A DNA stretch of 64,000 nt. Source: Sepioteuthis lessoniana (taxonomy: Eukaryota; Mollusca; Cephalopoda; Myopsida; Loliginidae). The translations under genes were made by a program, and so were the position numbers. A model generated the notes under the pieces. The model had not been told where the DNA came from. It did no database searches and saw only the letters and a list, made by a program, of their open reading frames with translations. This document shows, piece by piece, positions 31,060 through 42,915 of this stretch (the stretch's first letter is position 1; each line of letters starts with the position of its first letter). The stretch covers positions 77,485,612 through 77,549,611 of the forward strand of contig OY757912.1 of NCBI GenBank assembly GCA_963585895.1, written 5' to 3'.

Positions 31060-31746
31060 TTAATGATTGAATAAAACCCCGATTTACAAATGAATGATTT
31101 TTTTTATTTTTTAAAGTGAATGAAAAGCTTGCAAAAAACAGTACTTACAAAGTATTTTCTCGTGAAAACAGATTATGCTTGTCAGAGCGTAAATATTTGC
31201 CTATATGTATGTGTCTACAACTGGAATTTTATCTACAAGGTTAATCTGTCATAGCAGTAGAAATAGATCTATGTAAGCAATAATATGCTCGTTCGATTTC
31301 AGATGATTAACTGGTGTTGAAATTAAAAAGAAAAGAATGAATAAACCCAAAGGTAGTTGAGTAGATACAGAATAATTCCGTACTTGCCGAAGAAATATTT
31401 GTTTATTCGCTTATATATAAGACAGAGGCAGGATCGAAATTAGATTCTAAAACGTTGATGATTACCTGTGATCTAATTGGCTATAAAAATGTATTTTTAA
31501 CAATCTAGGAGGGAAAAAATTCATTAAATTATTATGGGTCTTGATCCTTAAAATTTTGGTAGCAAGTCAAATATTATCGTCTGCAAATTTTCAAAGGAAT
31601 TTTAAAACTAGCACCAACATGCAGAATGGTCATAAAATCCAAAAATACAAATACAAAATTACATCTCCTGGAACTTAATTTTGCATAAAAAATAATACTT
31701 TTTTAAAAATATAAATCGGTTGATTTCTCATGAATCAATCAATACG

Positions 31747-31750
<4 letters not shown>
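31060..31750 (+). repeat. Unclassified dispersed repeat U1, copy 1
   Basis: About 690 bp that recurs, diverged, at 51,385-52,745. Shared marks include GGTTGAATAAAAC-type start, GTCAGAGCGTAAATATTT, GTTGAGTAG..AGAATA.TTCCGTA, TAACAATCTAGGAGG and ATCGGTTGATTTC. It has no coding capacity, no tRNA head, and ends in an AT run. Identity unknown. Confidence 0.55.
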
Positions 31751-31783
<33 letters not shown>

Positions 31784-32246
31784 GGGTGAGATCAATATTT
31801 GAGTTTCATAGACCGGCTCTGATGCTCACAAAACCGTGGAACTATGAGTCATATATCACCGCTGACTATATGATTATGTTATTCAAACCAAGATCTACAT
31901 ATGCTCAATCAATGATATTGTGCACCCTTCCTTGTGGATAAAGAAAAAACTATTTAATATCAATAAATATAATTTTCATTTAATATGTATATACTATGTC
32001 ACCATTTCATTTTCATCGCATCTCTTATATCATATAAACGCCTTTAAGAACAATTTTTTTAAATTTCTAAAAAAAATTCACGACGATGGCCTATGGTCAA
32101 AACCAGTTGGAAAGAATCAAGAAATAAACTGCACGAAAGAAATACTCCTATTTGTCCATTTACGTTTGATCTTCTTATATATATATATATATAAGTGTGT
32201 GTGTGTGTGTGTATTTTGCTGGTATAAATTTGTTGAAAATGTCATG
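31751..32246. other. Spacer with microsatellites
   Basis: (TA)n near 31,746-31,770 and 32,177-32,194, (GA)n and (GT)n beside them. No gene. Confidence 0.35.
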
Positions 32247-32532
32247 GTCTATATAAGGAAATGATTAAAAAAAAACGTTGAAAAAGTACCATGTACTTAA
32301 ATCTGAGGCTGTTGGAATAGAAGTATTTAAAAATAAATATATCTTGTTTTTTTTTTTCGACAAAAATAAATAGATAGATAAAAAGTAGATAAGAACAGAT
32401 GTTTTTTTTTGTCTTTTTTTTTCCTTTTTCAATATTTCGATTAAAAGAGCAGGTGTTTCTATTCCAACGGCCTTAGATGTAAGTACATTTTATTTTTAAC
32501 GTTTGTTTTATAAGCTTTATTTCCTTATATAA
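32247..32532. mobile_element. Fold-back (MITE-like) element
   Basis: About 85 bp imperfect inverted arms (ATATAAGGAAATGATT..GTTGGAATAGAAG against TCTATTCCAACGGCC..TTTCCTTATATAAG) enclose about 130 bp of T-rich sequence. No coding content. The end TATATAAGGAAAT could be a terminal inverted repeat. Confidence 0.55.
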
Positions 32533-32543
32533 GCTATCTCATA

Positions 32544-32547
<4 letters not shown>

Positions 32548-32633
<86 letters not shown>

Positions 32634-32634
32634 A
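32548..32634. repeat. (TA)n followed by (TG)n
   Basis: Compound dinucleotide microsatellite. Confidence 0.95.
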
Positions 32635-33054
32635 TATATGTAAAGACCACTAGAAAATAGAATTAAAAGAACATGAAACGCTGTGTATGGAGGGTCTCAA
32701 TGCATTTGACAAATCCTTATTTGGAACCTGCACATGTTGTTATCAGTAACTGGGATCATTCACTAGAATCCAGAGAATTTCATACATGAACACTTTCCCC
32801 AAATTACTTTCAATATCATCAGGTATTCTCAATCATCTGACACGTAATTTGATTCTTTTCAAAAATTGGATTCTCTTTCCATTTTTATCACGCTAACGCA
32901 GACTCCAGAACTCTAACATCAGCATTAAATGCCGCCATAAAAATAGACTAAAACTCATGTGAAAAAGATAATAACAGAAAAATTGATCGTGATAACAATA
33001 GTTGGATCAAATCAATGGCAGCAATGTCACAGTTAATATCATTAACATGTATTA
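32635..33054. other. Spacer, nothing recognised
   Basis: Moderate complexity, no open frame; a CTGATGA motif on the minus strand near 32,812 lacks the partner stems of a hammerhead. Confidence 0.3.
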
Positions 33055-33118
33055 ATATTATTAATATGTAATAACAATAACAACAACAATAATGATAATG
33101 ATGATAATAATAATAATA
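33055..33118. repeat. AAT/ATG-rich microsatellite upstream of the LINE array
   Basis: Degenerate AATAAT, AACAAC and ATGATA triplets, ending (AAT)5. It probably represents the original target of the first LINE insertion. Confidence 0.7.
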
Positions 33119-34957
33119 AAGCAGGAGGATAGTGGGAGGTTATCAAAGTATATAGTCAATATGAAAAAATAGGAGTAAAAAAGAATGTCATGTGAACAAA
33201 ATTCAGAATAAATAAAGATTCGAGGTGTGCAGCAACAGATAAAAAGTTAAAAAAAAAAAATCAAAATAAATACGACGTTATACAATCTCGAAGAATTCAA
33301 CAAAATTGTATGCATAAATTTTCAAGTTTGTCCTAGATTGACTATTCTGCAGAAAATTCATATTTTAATTTTGTGTCCTGCTTTGTTTATTGTGGTTTGT
33401 ATTTCTTACTGTTCTCAAAAAATAACTAAATAAAATACAGAATCTAAAAACGCTGTTAAGTTAGCAGGAAGATGGGGAATAGTGGGAGGTTATCAAGGTA
33501 TATAGTCAATATAAAGCAATAGAAAATAAGTTCAGGGGCGATATCAAACAGTTTGCCAAAAAATGAGAAAGAATTAGAAAAGCTAATACATGCAGAAAGG
33601 CTATACAATCAAGACATAGGAATGGAATTTGGCATAGAAAAATGTGCCATACTAATAATGAAAAGCGGAAAACGACAAATCACGGAAGGAATAGAACAAC
33701 CAATCAAAACAAAATTAGAACACTCGGAAAAAAGGAAACGTACAAATTCTTGAAAAAAATATTGGTAGCGGACACCCTAAAACATGCGGACATGAAAGAA
33801 AAAAGAAAAAAGAATACCTCAAGAGAATTAGAAAACTCATCAACTGGATAAATAACTGGGCTGTCCCCCTCGTAAGATACTCGGGACCATTTTTAAAGTG
33901 GATCAGAGAAAATCCAAAACAAATAGACCAGAGATCAAGAAAACTAATGACGATGCATAAGACTTTACATCCCAGAGATAACACAATAAATAAGAGGACT
34001 TGCCAACATTCCAGATGGCGTCGATGCATTGATACAAAGACTCGACGACTAGATAAAAAAAAACGCGGAGGAAGGCTGGTTAGAGTCACCAGAAACAATA
34101 CAGACAACACGAGCACCAACAAAACTAAAATAATCAGAAAATAAAAATTGGAAGGAAAACAACTCTATGGACATTTTTAACGACAAACAAGCGAAATCTC
34201 ACGAGAGAAAACTTGGACATGGCTAAGAAAGTGAAAACATAAGAGAGCAACTGAAGCTCTTCTAACAACTGCACAAAACAACGCCATAATGACTAACTAT
34301 GTTATAGCAAGAATCGAAAAGACGCAACAAAATAGAAAATGTAGATTATGTGGTGATAGAGACGAAACGATCAATCGTATAATAAGCAAATGCAGTAAAT
34401 TAGCGCAAAGAGAGTGTAAGAGTAGACACGACTGGGTGGGGAAGGTGATCCACTCGGAATTGTGCAAGTGGTTTAAATTTGACTATTCGACCAAATGGTA
34501 CATGCACAACCTAGAATCGGTCCAACAAAATGAGACGCACGGACGTCCCTGGGCTTTTGAGATACAAACAGATCATCTAATCTCGGCCAGACGACCAGAA
34601 CTAGTGATAATCAACAAAAAAATCCCAGTGGACTTATTCGGTGGGATAAAAGTGAAGGAAGGCGAAAAGAGAGATAATTAACTGGACCTTGCTAGAGAAT
34701 TGAAAAATCTATGAAACATGAAAGTGACGGTGATACCAATGGTTATTGGTGCGTTCTGTACAATCACCAAAAGATTGGTTCGGGGACTGGAGGTAATTGA
34801 AATAAGAGGACCTGCAGAAACCATCCAAACTACAGCACTGTTGAGATCGGCTAAAATACTAAGAAGAATCCCAAAGACTTGAAGAGACTTGTGATCACTA
34901 GGACTCCAGCGGAAAATCATCAGCTAACGCTAATGTGAAAAACTCGAAAAGGAGTGA
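33119..34957 (+). mobile_element. R2-group LINE, 5' truncated, copy A
   Basis: From about 33,537 the translation, in several frames, follows the RT end and C-terminus of a restriction-like-endonuclease LINE: AKNEKELEKLIHAERLY, DIGMEFGIEKCAILIMKSGK, then at 34,289-34,681 a zinc knuckle (CRLCGDRDETINRIISKC) and ARRPELVIINKK. The last matches the RPD block of the C-terminal nuclease, but Pro-Asp has become Pro-Glu and about 20 residues after it are lost. The 5' 350 bp contain a repeated segment (GTGGGAGGTTATCAA at 33,133 and 33,485). Many frameshifts. Confidence 0.75.

Positions 34958-35010
<53 letters not shown>
34958..35010. repeat. (AAT)n tail of copy A and target of copy B
   Basis: About 17 AAT units directly between the end of copy A and the truncated start of copy B. 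Confidence 0.9.
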
Positions 35011-35014
<4 letters not shown>

Positions 35015-36927
35015 CGCTAACAAGCCGCAGATTGTTCCCTGACGAACAGAAAGGATGCTGCAAAAGACCCAGAGGCACAGCAGAATTACTCTACATAGAT
35101 CAACACATCCTAGATGAGAGCAAAACCAGACGGAAAAATCTAGCTATAGCCTGGATTGACTACAAGAAGGCATATGATATGGTTCCGCATAGCTGGATAA
35201 TAAACAGTCTCAAAAGTCATAAACTCCATCGTCAAAACTATGAAAACCTAGAGAGTCGAACTGACAGCGGGAGGAAGAAGATTAGCTGAAGCAAAGATCC
35301 AAAGAGGGATTTTCCAAGGAGATGCTCTATCACCTTTACTATTCATAATTGCCATGATGCCACTTAACCACATACTCAGAAAATGCACGGCCGGATACAA
35401 ACTCAGTAGATCACAGGAAAAAGTTAATCATTTAATGTACATGGACGACATCAGACTTTTTGCAAAAAATGAAAAAGAACTGGAAACCCTAATACACACA
35501 GTTAGAATATACAGCCGGGACATAGGAATGGAATTTGGCATAGAAAAGTGTGCAATGCTTGTAATGAAAAGTGGCAAACGGCAGCTAACTGACGGAATGG
35601 AACTACCAAACAAAGATAAGATAAAAACACTCGCAGAAAACAAAACCTACAAATACTTGGTCATCTTGGAGGCTGACACCATCAAACAAGCGGAAAGGAA
35701 AGAAAACATTCAGAAAGAATATCTCAAAACTACTTGAGAAAAAACTCTCTTGCAGAAATCTTATCAAAGAAATAAATCCGTGGGCTGTACCTCTCGTTAG
35801 ATATTCCGGACCCTTTCTCAAGTGGACCAGAGACGAACGTAAACAAATGGACCAAAGAACAAGAAAAATAATGACAATGCATAAGGCATTACATCGCAGA
35901 CATGACGTTGACAGACTATATGTTTCAAGAAAAGAGGGAGGAAGAGGACTTGCCAGCATTGAAGAGAGCGTTGACGCATGATACAACGACTCAAAGAGTA
36001 TATGCAAAAAAAACGAAGGAGGACTCATTACAGCCACCTGAAACGAAACTGAGAACACGATGAACAACAGAATGACAATAACTAGGAAACAAAAATGGGA
36101 AGGAAAACAACTCTATGGGCGGTTTAAACGACTAATAAACAATATCTCACACGACAAAACTTGGACATGGCTAAGAAAGGGAAACTTTAAGAGAGAAACA
36201 GAATCTCTCCTAATAGCAGCACAAAACAGCGCCATAAAACCAATCATATCAAAGCGAGAATAGATAAGACTCAACAAAATAGCAAATGCAGGCTATTTGG
36301 TGACAGAGATGAAACCACCAATCATATAACAAGCGAATGCTGCAAATTAGCACAGAGGGAGTATAAGGCGAGACACGACTGGGTCGGCAAGGTGATTCAC
36401 TGGGAAATGTGTTAGAAATTTAAATTCGACCATATTAACAAATGGTATATGCACAACCCAGCACCTGTCCTAGAAAATACCACGATACACTACTATGGAA
36501 CTTTAACATACAAAAAGATCACCTAATCCCGGCCAGAAGACCAGACTTAATGATAATCAAAAAAAAAAAAAACTTGCAAAATAGTCGACTTTGCTGTCTC
36601 GGCTGACCACAGAATAAAACTGAAAGAATGTGAAAAGAAGGATTAGTTCCTCGACCTTGTTAGGGAATTGAAAAAACTGTGGAACATGCAGGTGACAATT
36701 ATACCAATTGTAATTGGTGCGTTTGGAACAGTAACTAAAGGATTATTAAAGGGACTAGAGGACTTGGAAGTTGGCGGACGAGTGGAGACCATCCAAACGA
36801 CAGCATTCTGACCGTTCTGGCCAGAATACTAAGAAGAGTCCTGGAGACTTGAGGAGACTTGCTGTCACTCAGACTCAAGTGAAAAACCATCGTCTAACGC
36901 TGATGTGAAAAAGTCGAATGAGTGAAT
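35011..36927 (+). mobile_element. R2-group LINE, 5' truncated, copy B (longest)
   Basis: Begins inside RT with FPDEQKGCCKRPRGTAELLY and IAWIDYKKAYDMVPHSWI, then (after a frameshift near 35,250-35,300) FQGDALSPLLF and YMDDIRLFAKNEKE with catalytic YMDD. It continues through WAVPLVRYSGPF, KWEGKQLYGRFKRLI, a zinc knuckle near 36,288-36,345, ARRPDLMII with the nuclease Pro-Asp, and an end resembling ETGGDLLS-type sequence, then (AAT)n. Poly-A runs cause several frameshifts. This is the copy that fixes the family: RT plus C-terminal restriction-like endonuclease, the R2/R4/Dong/HERO group. Confidence 0.8.
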
Positions 36928-36948
36928 AATAATAATAATAATAATAAT
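36928..36948. repeat. (AAT)n tail of copy B and target of copy C
   Basis: Seven AAT units; copy C starts immediately after. Confidence 0.9.
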
Positions 36949-37313
36949 CAACAAAAAAAAGAAAATCTGCAAAATTGTCGACTTTGCTGTCCCGAGAGAC
37001 CACAGAATAAAACTGAAAGAATGTGAAAAGAGAGATAAATACCTTTACTTTGCTTGAGAATTGAAAAAACTATGGAACATGAAGATGACAATTACACCAA
37101 TTGTGATCGGTACATTTGGCACGGTAACTAAAGGTTTATTTTAGAGCCTGGAAGATTTAGAAGTTAGCGGCCGAGTGGAGACCATCCAAACAACAGCATT
37201 ATTGAAAACGGCCAGAATACTGAGAAGAGTCCTGGAGACTTGGGGAGACTTGCTGTCACTCAAACTCCAGTGAAAGACCACCAGCTTACGCTGACGTGAA
37301 AAACTCGAATGAG
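36949..37313 (+). mobile_element. R2-group LINE, heavily 5' truncated, copy C
   Basis: Starts just after the nuclease Pro-Asp with CKIVDFAVPRDHRIKLKECE, then LKKLWNMKMTITPIVIGTFG, VETIQTTALLKTARILRRVL and ETWGDLLSLKLQ, then (AAT)n at 37,314-37,335. It is closely similar to the corresponding end of copy B. Confidence 0.85.
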
Positions 37314-38085
37314 TAATAATAATAATAATAATAATGTATTAGCAATAATTGTAATAATAGTACTTTAAATTGTTAATGATAAAATTATTGATAATTAATA
37401 TTCATAATAATAATAATGATAGTGACGGTAATTGGAATGACAGTATTAAAAATAGAAATTCAAAAATATTGAGAAATTGAATTAAGATTAAATCATAATC
37501 TTAAACGGGAATCAAATAAAACCTAAATAAAAAAAAAACTTGATCAAATCATGAATAGTTTGATATTAGTAATTGTGTTTATCTCCACGTTTTCCTTAAA
37601 AAATGAATAAATGATTGAAAAGAGAGAGGTTAATTAATTGACAAGATTTTAGTTTCTGAGGGTTTTGTAAGTTGTGTTAAAAATCTTAGATGCATAAGGA
37701 TACATGACACCAGACAATGACAATATATTTGTACTTGACACTGAACTTCTAACTCATGTCTTGTTCTATTTTTCTTCTTGTTGTTGGTGTTGTTGTTCTA
37801 ACGAATCGGAGTCCATTGAAAAATATATTTAAAAAAAGTTCTCTCCATTGTGTGACGGCTATCTGAAAAAGCTGGTTTCTTTTTTAGAGATTCCAGCTGA
37901 AATAAATTTATAATATCCAAATGACCGTTTCTTGAGGTTTTTTCAATTCTATGGAAATTTGCTTTGTAAGAAAAGCATACATTAATTATCATATATTGAG
38001 CACTCCTGAACATTTATAAAAAAAATTCTTATATATTCTCAAATAGAATCATTACCAACACATCTTCTTTGGATATCCCCCGCAT

Positions 38086-38089
<4 letters not shown>
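37314..38089. other. AAT-rich then AT-rich spacer
   Basis: (AAT)n to 37,335, further AAT and ATG triplets to about 37,425, then AT-rich sequence. No gene. Confidence 0.4.
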
Positions 38090-38304
<215 letters not shown>

Positions 38305-38399
38305 TGGTCCTGTTAACCAAAGTTGGGAGTAATTCCATCAGGACAAGAAATTATTCATGAGTGAATATCTAAATTTTCCTTGTAAAGAGTTCAATGTAA

Positions 38400-38925
38400 C
38401 AATAATACAGAGCAATAAAGTCTTTAAGAAAAACAACAAAACCGGTCACATAGGATTATAAATTTATTTCCATCCTGTTACTCATTGGCCCAGCGGTTAG
38501 AGTGTTCGCCAATGGCCCGGGAGACCTGGGTTCAATCCCAGGTCGTGTCATACCAAAGACTTTAAAAATGGAACTTGATACCACCTTGCTTAACACTCAG
38601 CATTATAAGGTACGGATCAAGGGTAAAGTGGAGCAATCCAGGGAATGGAGTAGCGCCCTCCCCTACACCTTGGTGTAGTAGCTATCGAAAAGGGAGCCTT
38701 CGGGTCACCCTCGACTATGGTCGCTAACTTTACTTACTTACTTACTCATTTTTGAAATTTTCAAAAAAACGAAAAAGTTAACTGGACTTCTTCAGATCTT
38801 TTAGATAAACGATCTGAAGAAGTCCTGTAAATCCTTTTCGTGTTTTTGAAAATTTCAAAAATGCGTAACAGGATGGAAATAAATTTATAATCCTATGTGA
38901 CCGGTTTTGTTGTTTTTCTTTAAGT
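38400..38925. repeat. Penelope terminal repeat in inverted pair, split by a SINE
   Basis: Left arm 38,405-38,485 plus 38,742-38,805, right arm 38,806-38,925. The arms are nearly perfect inverted copies (ACAAAACCGGTCACATAGG against CCTATGTGACCGGTTTTGT; CTTCTTCAGATC against GATCTGAAGAAG). The same unit, as a single copy, lies 450 bp beyond the Penelope reading frame at 59.2 kb, which links it to that element's terminal repeat. Confidence 0.75.
38486..38741 (+). mobile_element. SINE-A copy, full length, with 8 bp target duplication
   Basis: The best reference copy. TTACTCAT flanks it at 38,478-38,485 and 38,742-38,749. A box TGGCCCAGCGGTTAGAG, B box GGGTTCAATCCC, body AACACTCAGCATTATAAGG, end ACTTTACTTACTTAC. 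The intact right arm of the surrounding inverted repeat reads through the site, supplying the empty allele. Confidence 0.9.
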
Positions 38926-39019
38926 ATATATATATATACACGGTATAAACTTTCAAAACTCTTTAAAAAATTTTTCAAAACTCTTCTTTTTTTTAAAAAT
39001 TACAAACACACCTTACACA

Positions 39020-39215
39020 AGCAAGCAACCCCTGGTGGTGGCCTATGAAGGGTTTGAAAGCGCTCGGTACAATTTTGGGAAATTCATCTCCCAATACCAA
39101 CTTGAAACTAAGACACTTATCAGAAATCTTGAAAGGATGTTAAATAAATTATACAGACAAAATGTGACTTTATTATTTAATGAAACATGCGTAAATGAAC
39201 GACTGTTGCCTAACC
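39020..39215 (+). pseudogene. Possible Penelope N-terminal fragment
   Basis: A forward frame ends in LERMLNKLYRQNVTLLFNET and CVNERLLPN, resembling the poorly conserved N-terminal region of Penelope-like proteins (a coiled stretch then a FN-x2-C-x3-LLP block). It follows a terminal repeat of that family at 38.8-38.9 kb. The frame then runs into (CA)n. Confidence 0.35.
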
Positions 39216-41045
39216 ACACACACACACACACACACATACACACACACATATATATATATATATGCATATATATATATATATATAGATTGGTAGGTATCGT
39301 TAACTCTGTAACCAAATAATAAGAAAATAAGTAATTTTATAGAATAAATATTTATTTTTTAACAGAATCTCTTTCTTTGCAGTCCACTCCATTCAATGAC
39401 GAATCTTAATTCCGGAAATCGAAAATCCTATGGTGCAAATTTCATAATAAAATGAATCTGATAACTACGTGTCAGTCTGCGAATTTATGGATTTGCACCC
39501 CCCCCACACACACACATGCACCACACAGCCCAACACAGACAAAAACAACACACATATATACAAGCATCTATGAGTTCGCGTATATGTACTTCCACTCGAA
39601 CACATGAAAACATCTATAACTGTATGTTTGTATGTATGTAAGTATGAGTCTCTCTCTCTCTCTCTCTCACTCTCTCTCTCTCCCCATGTATGTGTGTGTG
39701 TGTTTGAATTGATGGAAAATGTAGATGCGCAACGTTAAAGTAATTTTTTTCGGCAGTAAATTGGTTCAAATGAGAGACGCATTGGAGCAGAAAAAATATT
39801 ATTTATGGACCAGTAAGTCGATAGATGATTTTACTGCATGACAACCTCCTCTTCATGTTACAAATATGACGCAGCAAATTATAATACGATGTCCTTTCAC
39901 TACCAATCTATAGTCCCAAACTATCACTTTCAGACTTTAGCCATGTTTGTTCTTTGCAATGACCCTTGCCTGAACAGTGATTCCAACGAATTTTGACTTA
40001 TTGAAAAATCTACAAGTGAAACCTTCCATTCAAATTTAGCAGTATGGCTTAGACTGCTGGAAAATTTTCATTGTGGAATAATGCCAAATATTTATACACA
40101 TATGTTTAGCCTATTTGTGAATTGTTTTTACTAAAACTTGATTCTCCGTACATATAACGTATTCTTTTATAAAATTCCTATAATCTGCACTTCTTAGACA
40201 TAAAAAATTTGATGACAAACCTCTGTTCAAACTTGTAGTACTTCGTTTAATTTGCCAGCATTTTGAATAACATCAAAATTAATATTTTGTGAGATTGAAT
40301 TTAATTTTGCCACAAAGCAATGCAAAACAATACAGAGGTTATATTAATGAGAAAAAAATCTGGAAAAAAACTTATTTCGCTTTTTTCAAAAATATTTCCT
40401 TTGTGACTTTTTAGCATATCGCCGTATTTTGGAAAACCCGCCTTACATAGCTACAATATATTTGATCTTTTATTAATTATTTTCCATACATATTTTCACA
40501 AACTCACTATTAACCCTTAGCACTTATTGCTAGCTCACCGCCCTTTTCCACACAGATATCTGAAGTTCCCCCTTTCAATTCTTTTTCCTTTCTTCGGTAA
40601 ATACTTTGTTTAAAATTGCTACATTCATTTAAAACTTCATCCATTTTTCTCCCACAACTTCTGTTTTTCTACTTTTTAATTTCTAATTTATAGACATATC
40701 AATTGACATAGGTTTGATTTTTGATTCAACAATAATTAGGTATTTACGTATGATATATTAGCAAGTTTCCTCTTCCTTTTTCCTCCTCCTTCTCTTTCTC
40801 AACATTCATCTCCTCTCATTTCTATTTCCTTTGTTTTTCTCATTCTTCTATTCTGTTCTGCTCTGTTCTTTTCTTCATTCTTCTTTCTCCTTTTCATTCA
40901 TTATTTCTCTTGATGGTTCTATTTGTTCCGTAACATTGTCTTTAACAGTCACGTGACATATTTTAAAATACGAATGCTGATTTTACTGACTAAACGGTAA
41001 CTCCATTCTCTGTATATATAATTTTTTCATCATCCTTTCAAAGTT
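39216..41045. other. AT-rich spacer, no gene seen
   Basis: Short (CA)n, (CT)n and (TA)n runs at 39,216-39,285 and 39,648-39,680; CT-rich tracts near 40,770-40,900. About 1.8 kb without a named repeat, the least repeat-dense part of the window. Confidence 0.4.
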
Positions 41046-41086
41046 CTGATGATAGTTCATTAGAACCAAAACGTTATAACGTTGAT
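41046..41086 (+). ncRNA. Decayed hammerhead-like motif
   Basis: CUGAUGA, then a stem-loop AGUUC-AUUA-GAACC, then AAAA where GAAA is required, then stem III ACGUU/AACGU and GUU. The G to A change at the first core base after stem II fits decay of a CpG and should abolish cleavage. Stem I is weak. Confidence 0.4.
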
Positions 41087-41189
41087 ATTCTTTTCCATTT
41101 AATTCTTCTCGTTGGATTACTTTCTTTTTCAATTTTTCTCTATATTGTCGGATTAGTTTCTATTATTTACTTCTATATAGAGAGAAAAC

Positions 41190-41229
<40 letters not shown>

Positions 41230-41257
41230 AATTTCATCTATATATATAATAGGTTCA

Positions 41258-41298
<41 letters not shown>

Positions 41299-41322
41299 GA
41301 ACCACTTACACACACACGCGCG

Positions 41323-41385
<63 letters not shown>

Positions 41386-41982
41386 GATAATTACATGACC
41401 AATTTCATGATTTTATTTGCTAAGAAACATGGAACTTGTTTCTTTAACTGCTCTACAAGATTTCTGAAATTGGGGCCCTTGAATAATATTGAAAAGACCT
41501 TAAGGCGTTTCACATAAATTCTTAATTAATTAAAGCAAACAATAGAATTTTTGTTTAAATTCTTTAATTATTATTATGATAGAAGAGAAAACAAAATTCG
41601 CTATTCTAATTTCTACGGATGGAAATTATTTTGAACTAATAGTGTTATTCCCAGTAGCACGTTCCGCTGTAGGTTTGGTTGAGCCGATCCCTTTTTTGGC
41701 AGTTTTCCATGACAGATCGTAATGGATCTGGCTCCAGTGCTATAAATTCTCTCCGTTCATTTTACCATTTCAAACAATGAAGAATCCCTTAGAGTTACAT
41801 TAAATACTTCTAACAGAAATCTGCCTAGTCGGTGGGGATTAGTATTCTGTGACTGTATCTCCTTCAGAAAGATAAGACGCAGCTAAAAAGGAGGGTGTTC
41901 TGGGTTGGACACAAACTACATCTGATGGTGGGGCTCCCTTTATATCTCAAATGATATTAATTTTTTTTGTAACACACAATGC

Positions 41983-42036
<54 letters not shown>

Positions 42037-42213
42037 CCATATGTGTGAGTACTAAGAAAAACTATATATATATATGTGTGTGTGTGTATGTTAAGAAAAA
42101 CCGAGATTCCATTGGCAAAACCCATCGAAATTCCCTGCTTTAATTAGAAACACGCACCAAAGATTTAAGATATATATGACATGTTCTATGTTTTATTTAT
42201 GAGTTGCATATAT
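41087..42213. other. Spacer with (TA)n and (CA)n blocks
   Basis: (TA)n at 41,192-41,226 and 41,262-41,295, (CA)n at 41,309-41,351, (TG)n at 41,994-42,032. Nothing else recognised. Confidence 0.4.
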
Positions 42214-42444
42214 ATTGGCTTAGGGGTTAGAGTGTTCGCCAATGGCCCGAGTCGTACCAAAGACTCAAAAAATGGTACTTGATACCTCCTTGCTTAACAC
42301 TCAGCATTATAAGGTACGGATCAAGGGTAAAGTAGAGCAATCCAGGGAAGGAGTAGAGCCCTCCCCTACACCTTGGTGTAGTAGCTATCGAAAAGGGAGC
42401 CTTCGGGTTACCCTCGACTATGGTCGCCAACTTTACTTACTTTT
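42214..42444 (+). mobile_element. SINE-A copy lacking the B box
   Basis: A-box side AGGGGTTAGAGTGTTCGCC is followed directly by CCCGAGTCGTACCAAAG; about 25 bp containing the B box are missing, otherwise complete to ACTTTACTTACTT. Confidence 0.85.
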
Positions 42445-42639
42445 ATGTATGTACGTATACCTTATTCACATATATACATAAGAAGCAAATAAATCAATTA
42501 ATTACGGAAATACAATCGCCGAAAATAATACTTCATTTATTTCTTTTAATCGTTTTTCGTAAACATTTGCGCTTTCTTTATTTTTGGATTGCTCAACGTT
42601 CATGTAAAAGTTTTGTCACTCTCCCCTTCGGAGGTTGAG

Positions 42640-42915
42640 CACACTGGTGAAGTGATTAACGGCTGCCACTCACGTAATGCTAAGCTTTTCTAACGAATTG
42701 AGCACTCTGGTATCTGATTGCGTTAAATGTAAACAAGCGAAAGATAATACATATGCGTTATAATTTCTGAGTTGACATATGGAGCCGAAATGGCTGAGAG
42801 GTTAGATACCAAGTCAAGCGTCAGGTTAGGTGGGTTTAGATCCCTACTTGAAGCGTCCTGCGTTTCTAGCCACACTGAAGAGTTGTGATACAAGGAAACA
42901 ATCTGTCTGTGGATG

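Noticed and set aside
32805-32830. CTGATGA on the minus strand as a hammerhead
   Set aside because: No stem II followed by GAAA at the right distance, and no closing stem I.
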